From positions 1 to 64,000 of the forward strand of contig CAJJZS010000008.1 of the NCBI GenBank assembly GCA_905197685.1: a DNA stretch of 64,000 bases, written 5' to 3'. Origin of the DNA: an uncultured Oscillospiraceae bacterium. GTDB lineage: Bacteria > Bacillota > Clostridia > Oscillospirales > Ruminococcaceae. Under the pieces are notes generated by a model. The model made no database searches. It was given only the letters and a program-made list of their open reading frames with translations, and was not told where the DNA came from. Numbering within the stretch: the stretch's first letter is position 1; every line of letters begins with the position of its first letter. Shown here piece by piece: positions 60,901-64,000 of the stretch. Position numbers and translations under genes: made by a program.

Positions 60901-61736
60901 TGAAAGCGTTTGGCAGCAAGTCCCGCAGAACCGGATTCGGCAAACGCCAGACGAATATTTTTCTTTGCGCACTTTAACGCCAGCGCGTGTTCAATTCCGT
61001 TTACATCAATTCCGTAAACATGATCGCCCAAACGGCTTGCGATCTCGCGCATAACGCCGGCACATCGTTCGGCTGCTTGCTGACGGTTTTGATTGTTATC
61101 CGAAATGCGGATAATCACCTCGGAACGCTTTTCATAGATTGCCACACAGGGAAGCGTCTGCTCAAGCAGGTCGCTCAATGCTTCCTGCACCTGTTCAAAG
61201 CTCATTTCCATGATGCGCAAAACGCGGCTCTGGCACGGGGTAGGGCAAATCTTATTGAATACCTGAAACAGATAGCTGAAAAACAGACTGGTTTGTTCCT
61301 CCGGATTGGCAGGAAGAACCAGAATATGGAAATTCTCCTCTCCCATCAGCTCAAAGCCGGGAAAAAGGGACTGCCGGCAAGAAAAGGCGCGCGCGCCCTG
61401 CGGCAAGACGGCAGCGTCGGCAGCTTCCTGTTCGGACAGATGTCCGCGCTTTATCAGGTGCTGCATGAGCTGCTCGTTTGGTTCCAGCTCTTTTTGGCAT
61501 ACCTCGGCAGCGGCGCGGATACAGGCAGTGTCTGCATTGAGATTTCCGCTTAACGGGCATAACAACAGCGTTTGAGGCTGAGCGCAGGCGATAAAAGCGC
61601 GGCGCAAAGCATGGGCGTCCGCAGCAGGGATTTTTTCAAGCTCAAAGCCAAAAGTGCGCAGTTCCTTTTCCATGTAAGGGGAGGCTAACAGCTGCCCTGA
61701 GCCGTCGGTATCCGCCCCGATGATATAAACTTTCAA
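57924..61736 (-). CDS. CinA-like / class B sortase / Ig-like repeat fusion protein
   Basis: The protein is 1270 residues from a TTG at 61736 (GAGGTGG upstream). Residues 1-165 resemble the CinA MoCF domain, 170-242 the CinA KH-like domain (SEVIIRISDNNQNRQQAAER, SRLGDHVYG), and 245-400 the CinA C-terminal domain (FAESGSAGLAAKRF, KKFGPVSANVAAAMA). A basic linker and a transmembrane helix (about 483-502) follow, then a class B sortase: His616 (IIIYGHNI), Cys719 (LLTLSTCTYEF), Arg727. Five BIG2/Ig-like repeats (about 773-1233) and an acidic Ser/Gly tail end it. CinA's usual TAESCTGG motif is degenerate, so amidase activity is doubtful. Confidence 0.83.
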   Translation of the reverse strand: MKVYIIGADTDGSGQLLASPYMEKELRTFGFELEKIPAADAHALRRAFIACAQPQTLLLCPLSGNLNADTACIRAAAEVCQKELEPNEQLMQHLIKRGHLSEQEAADAAVLPQGARAFSCRQSLFPGFELMGEENFHILVLPANPEEQTSLFFSYLFQVFNKICPTPCQSRVLRIMEMSFEQVQEALSDLLEQTLPCVAIYEKRSEVIIRISDNNQNRQQAAERCAGVMREIASRLGDHVYGIDVNGIEHALALKCAKKNIRLAFAESGSAGLAAKRFHAVDKDGQLVYSVYQCQPEEMELERLGINDKICKKFGPVSANVAAAMALGVSKQEEQDLLGLSITLPNAAFKTRKAYICAVLGGVCLMQELDAGNYRSLSQMTSDAVVRLFNLARRLVDSYPQPPQDSCDAEDAVLEGMGVVPQPAMPAVTAPIEEKGKRGKKKKGEKQTPEPKTNASKAPKGVKGIFYRIFPNKDDSGFDKVRKILIWICLIVFVGSITYLVDFGAQNKKSQENITNLQSQMEQAEKEAAEGKLSNIEGYPNDYLPKFYPFYQRNEDIKGWIKIDGTNVNFPVVQTSDNDFYHRLSFDKEYDFYGTPYIDYEVDVKKPSDNIIIYGHNIRNDGQMFNDLTKYKQLSFYKEHPTISFDSVYKAGTYKIIGAFITNTEPSHDNGNVFDYNHFVNAKDEKEFNEFVDEVKRRSIFDAPVDVEYGDELLTLSTCTYEFKEARFVVVARRVRDGEDEKVDVEKAVVNDDAYYPAVYAGAAEYAKKLGKVKSITIDGKREISLNVGETATLTAKVSPADAPIQTCTWDSSNTSVATVDKNSGVVTAVGAGTAQITAAADDGGFVDNITVTVKGNGKELTGISLSSSSLQLKPEEKATLTASFEPKEAQASLSWKSSDESIIRVTGNGTSAELTAVNPGSAQVTVTSSDGKISAVCSITVAAAADKDHPSVTFAQSSMNLTVGQAQNLKLAVTPAGTDVGAVTWSSSNDNVILQNQGNGLEAMVVGQKAGEAVITATTADGLQASCTITVKEEGSADNSAVKLSVNSIVLNPGEEAQLQYAVDPAGTAVVWSSDNPRIADVDQNGYVTTIVSLEQTTDVTITLATADGKHSTTATITVTGTGGGSPNNGQNNQNGQNNQNNNQGNKADLGLYSEDSEYSVEAGYTKLLRLGINLPENEVTIECSSSDRSILEVDNEGMVTGISSGTAIVTVTATKNDTGEYQTISVPVTVTGGGGFGYGSSDEYVPDEDDEYSDEDQGGSFGSSDQRG

Positions 61737-61834
61737 TTTTTCCACCTCGATTACAATTCCGCCCGTGCAGTCTGCAAAATACGGGTGCAGGCTGCGGTTT
61801 TGGAGTGCTGTTTTAACACGAACCATTTAATACT

Positions 61835-61863
61835 ATGATAAACGAAACAGCGGGCGGTTTCAA
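61835..61863 (-). promoter_or_regulatory. Promoter of the CinA-sortase fusion gene
   Basis: TTGAAA (61858-61863) and TATCAT (61835-61840) with a 17-base spacer on the minus strand, about 100 bases before the start codon. Confidence 0.7.
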
Positions 61864-61891
61864 GCGGTAAATTCTGTTGGATTGCCTGCAA

Positions 61892-63067
61892 TTAAGAATT
61901 TGAGATGCTCAGTTCCTCAATTCCGGCAATCGCGCGATCAATCAGTTCTTCCATCTTCATCTGCTCTTCCGCAAATTTTACAAATTTCAGCTGAGGTTTG
62001 GTTCTCGGATGTTTTGGTGTAAATACAGTGCAGCAGTCCTCATAAGGAAGAATGGAGGTTTCAAAGGTGTCAATCTTTCTGGAGATGATTACAATTTCGT
62101 CCTTGTCCATACCGATTACCGGGCGCAGAACCGGCATATCTGCCGACTCGTCGGTGCAGGCAATCGCCTGAATGGTCTGGCTTGCTACCTGTCCCACGCT
62201 TTCGCCCGTAATCAAAGCCTCGCACTCATTGGCGCGGGCAACCCGGCAGGCAATTTTCATCATATAGCGGCGCATGATGATGGTAAACAAATCTTCCGGA
62301 CATTCGTCGCGAATTGCTTCCTGAATTTCGGTAAACGGAACGATGTACATTTTAATGCGTCCGCAATAAGAACACATTTTGTGCGCAAGGTCAATCACCT
62401 TCTGCTTTGCGCGTTCGGAAGTGTACGGAGGGGAGACAAAATGGATTGCGCTGATTTCCAATCCGCGTTTTGCCATCATATATCCGGCAACCGGACTGTC
62501 GATGCCGCCCGAGATTAAAAGCATCGCTTTGCCGCCGGTTCCCACCGGAATACCGCCTGCCCCCTTAATCTGACTGCCGTGAATATAAGCGGCGTAGTCA
62601 CGAACCTCCACCATTACAACAACATCGGGATTGTGGACATCTACCTGAAGGTGCGGAAATTTTTCTAACAGATATTCTCCGACACCCGCGCAGATTTGCG
62701 GAGATTTTAAGGGGAAACTCTTATCCGAACGCTTTGCCTCTACTTTAAAGGTAACGGCATTTTCCAATTCTTCCTTTAAGTATTCGGCGGCGGTTGTTTT
62801 AATCTGCTCAAAATCCTTTTCCACAACGCAGGCTCTGGTGAGCGCGGCGATGCCGAATACCTTTTGCAGGCGTTCGGTTGCTTCATCCAGGTCATATCCT
62901 TCTTCGTCCGGTTCCACATAGATGGTGGACTGCGCCTTTCTGAAATGGAACGAACCGACCGGCATCAGCTTGCGGCGGGCATTTTTAATCAGGCGGTCCT
63001 CAAAGGCATGACGATTCAGTCCTTTTAAGGCGATCTCGCCGTTTTTTAAGAGAATGACTTCTTTCAT
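61892..63067 (-). CDS. thiI: tRNA 4-thiouridine synthase ThiI
   Basis: The protein is 391 residues. A THUMP domain (about 60-165) precedes the PP-loop ATPase domain with SGGIDSPVAGYMMAKRG. There is no C-terminal rhodanese domain, as is usual in Gram-positives. It makes s4U8 in tRNA and may supply sulfur for thiamine. AAAGGAG precedes the ATG. It follows the cysteine desulfurase by 51 bases, matching the nifZ-thiI pairing of Bacillus. Confidence 0.95.
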   Translation of the reverse strand: MKEVILLKNGEIALKGLNRHAFEDRLIKNARRKLMPVGSFHFRKAQSTIYVEPDEEGYDLDEATERLQKVFGIAALTRACVVEKDFEQIKTTAAEYLKEELENAVTFKVEAKRSDKSFPLKSPQICAGVGEYLLEKFPHLQVDVHNPDVVVMVEVRDYAAYIHGSQIKGAGGIPVGTGGKAMLLISGGIDSPVAGYMMAKRGLEISAIHFVSPPYTSERAKQKVIDLAHKMCSYCGRIKMYIVPFTEIQEAIRDECPEDLFTIIMRRYMMKIACRVARANECEALITGESVGQVASQTIQAIACTDESADMPVLRPVIGMDKDEIVIISRKIDTFETSILPYEDCCTVFTPKHPRTKPQLKFVKFAEEQMKMEELIDRAIAGIEELSISNS

Positions 63068-63118
63068 GGTAAACTCCTTTTTATTGGTGTGGGAAATAAT
63101 AATATAAGAATCGGTCCG

Positions 63119-64000
63119 TTATCTTCGGAATCGATTTAATCCTTCCTCCAAAGCGGCAAGAAAGACGGGGACTTCGTCCGGGGTGTTATACCGTCCGAAG
63201 CTGAGACGGATCGCGCTGTCGGCGCGTTCGTGGGAAAGCCCCATCGAGGCAAGCACATGGCTGGCGCCGCCCTTTGCGCAGGCAGAGCCGCTGGAAACAT
63301 AAATTCCTTTTTCTTCCAAAAAGTGCAGCATAATTTCCGAACGAACCCCCAAAGCAGAGAAGTTCAAAATATAAGGTGTCGCATCGGCGGGAGAATTGAT
63401 GCAAATGTTCGGCAATTTTGTAAGACCTTCTAAAAGAGCGTCTCGAATTTGGGCAATTTTTCGATGATTTTCCTCCCGTTCCTGCATCAGCAGCGAGGCG
63501 GCAAGTCCCATAGCGCAGTGATTGGCAATCGCTTCGGTACCGGGGCGGACATTTTTTTCTTGTCCGCCGCCAAAAGTAACGGGACGCCAACGGCTTGATT
63601 TTTTGATATAAAGCGCGCCGCATCCTTTGGGGGCGTAAATCTTGTGACCGCTTACCGACAGAAAATCAATTTCCGGCATTTTTTGCAGACGGATTGGTTC
63701 TTTACAGTATGCCTGAACCGCATCACAATGAATTAAAAGCTGCGGATAGCGCCGCTTTAACATTCGGCTGACGCTGCCTACCGGCAAGATGCTGCCTACC
63801 TCGTTATTGACCGCCATCATAGAGAATAAAACAGTATTTTTGTCCACCGCTTCCAGCACTTGTTCCGGGGTAATCTGTCCGTTGCTGTCCGGCTTTAGTC
63901 GAACAATTTCCCAGCCTTCGCTTTCTAAAAAATCAACGGTGTGCAAGACGGCGTCATGTTCAAACGCGGTTGTTACAATCTTGTTTCCGCGGCGTTTCTG
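63119..64000 (-). CDS. Cysteine desulfurase, NifZ/IscS-like (N-terminally truncated by window edge)
   Basis: The 293 visible codons continue past the right edge at 64000, so the N-terminal part lies outside. The PLP lysine is in SVSGHKIYAPKG, and the active-site Cys is in SSGSACAKGG. The enzyme takes sulfur from Cys as a persulfide. Because thiI follows directly, it is probably the dedicated sulfur donor for ThiI, as NifZ is in B. subtilis. Confidence 0.93.
   Translation of the reverse strand, partial: QKRRGNKIVTTAFEHDAVLHTVDFLESEGWEIVRLKPDSNGQITPEQVLEAVDKNTVLFSMMAVNNEVGSILPVGSVSRMLKRRYPQLLIHCDAVQAYCKEPIRLQKMPEIDFLSVSGHKIYAPKGCGALYIKKSSRWRPVTFGGGQEKNVRPGTEAIANHCAMGLAASLLMQEREENHRKIAQIRDALLEGLTKLPNICINSPADATPYILNFSALGVRSEIMLHFLEEKGIYVSSGSACAKGGASHVLASMGLSHERADSAIRLSFGRYNTPDEVPVFLAALEEGLNRFRR

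Overview
The window carries the replication-origin region of a low-to-moderate-GC Firmicute. The order rpmH-rnpA-yidD-yidC-jag-mnmE-mnmG-rsmG-noc-parA-parB runs leftward. The order dnaA-dnaN-yaaA-recF-remB-gyrB-gyrA runs rightward. This is the classical Bacillus/Clostridium origin layout, and transcription diverges from the rpmH-dnaA intergenic region. The SleB-type cortex hydrolase, ParB/Noc pair, 7-alpha-hydroxysteroid-dehydrogenase-like enzyme, secreted serpin and class B sortases suggest a spore-forming gut Clostridium, probably Oscillospirales/Ruminococcaceae-like. That placement is inference; no rRNA gene is present to settle it.

Left part (1-16 kb, mostly minus strand): a small membrane protein, a SleB-like hydrolase, a YdbS/YdbT pair of PH-domain membrane proteins, Tex, a four-gene GldA/GldF/GldG/DUF4340 ABC operon, a tRNA-Met/Glu/Glu operon with a consensus promoter and individual terminators, a patch of accessory small or zinc-ribbon proteins with a repeat-bearing spacer, an acyl-ACP thioesterase, and parB-parA.

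Origin core (16-38 kb): a serpin gene sits between parA and noc. Three parS-like sites are visible (16127, 19590, 34741). The dnaA-dnaN spacer holds DnaA-box-like sequences and a TAC repeat typical of a DnaA-trio, so it is the best oriC candidate. Two YcxB-like membrane proteins interrupt gyrB and gyrA.

Right part (38-64 kb): a LysR / 7-alpha-HSDH-like pair next to a DUF1275 protein; an XRE operon with one decayed member; two GNAT acetyltransferases; murD; rplM-rpsI with an L13-type leader; an ABC transporter; a glutaredoxin-like gene with an in-frame UGA in a U-x-x-C motif, followed by a SECIS-like hairpin (probable selenoprotein); RNase Y with a long leader; and a T-box controlling a Nudix gene and thrS. 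An unusual envelope locus follows: two class B sortases whose cytoplasmic parts resemble CinA/MoCF domains (one also carrying about five Ig-like repeats), plus a SpoIID-like protein. The window ends with thiI and a truncated cysteine desulfurase.

The two most unusual items are the CinA-sortase locus (54.9-61.9 kb) and the UGA-containing glutaredoxin gene (49004-49291), which standard gene calling would truncate.
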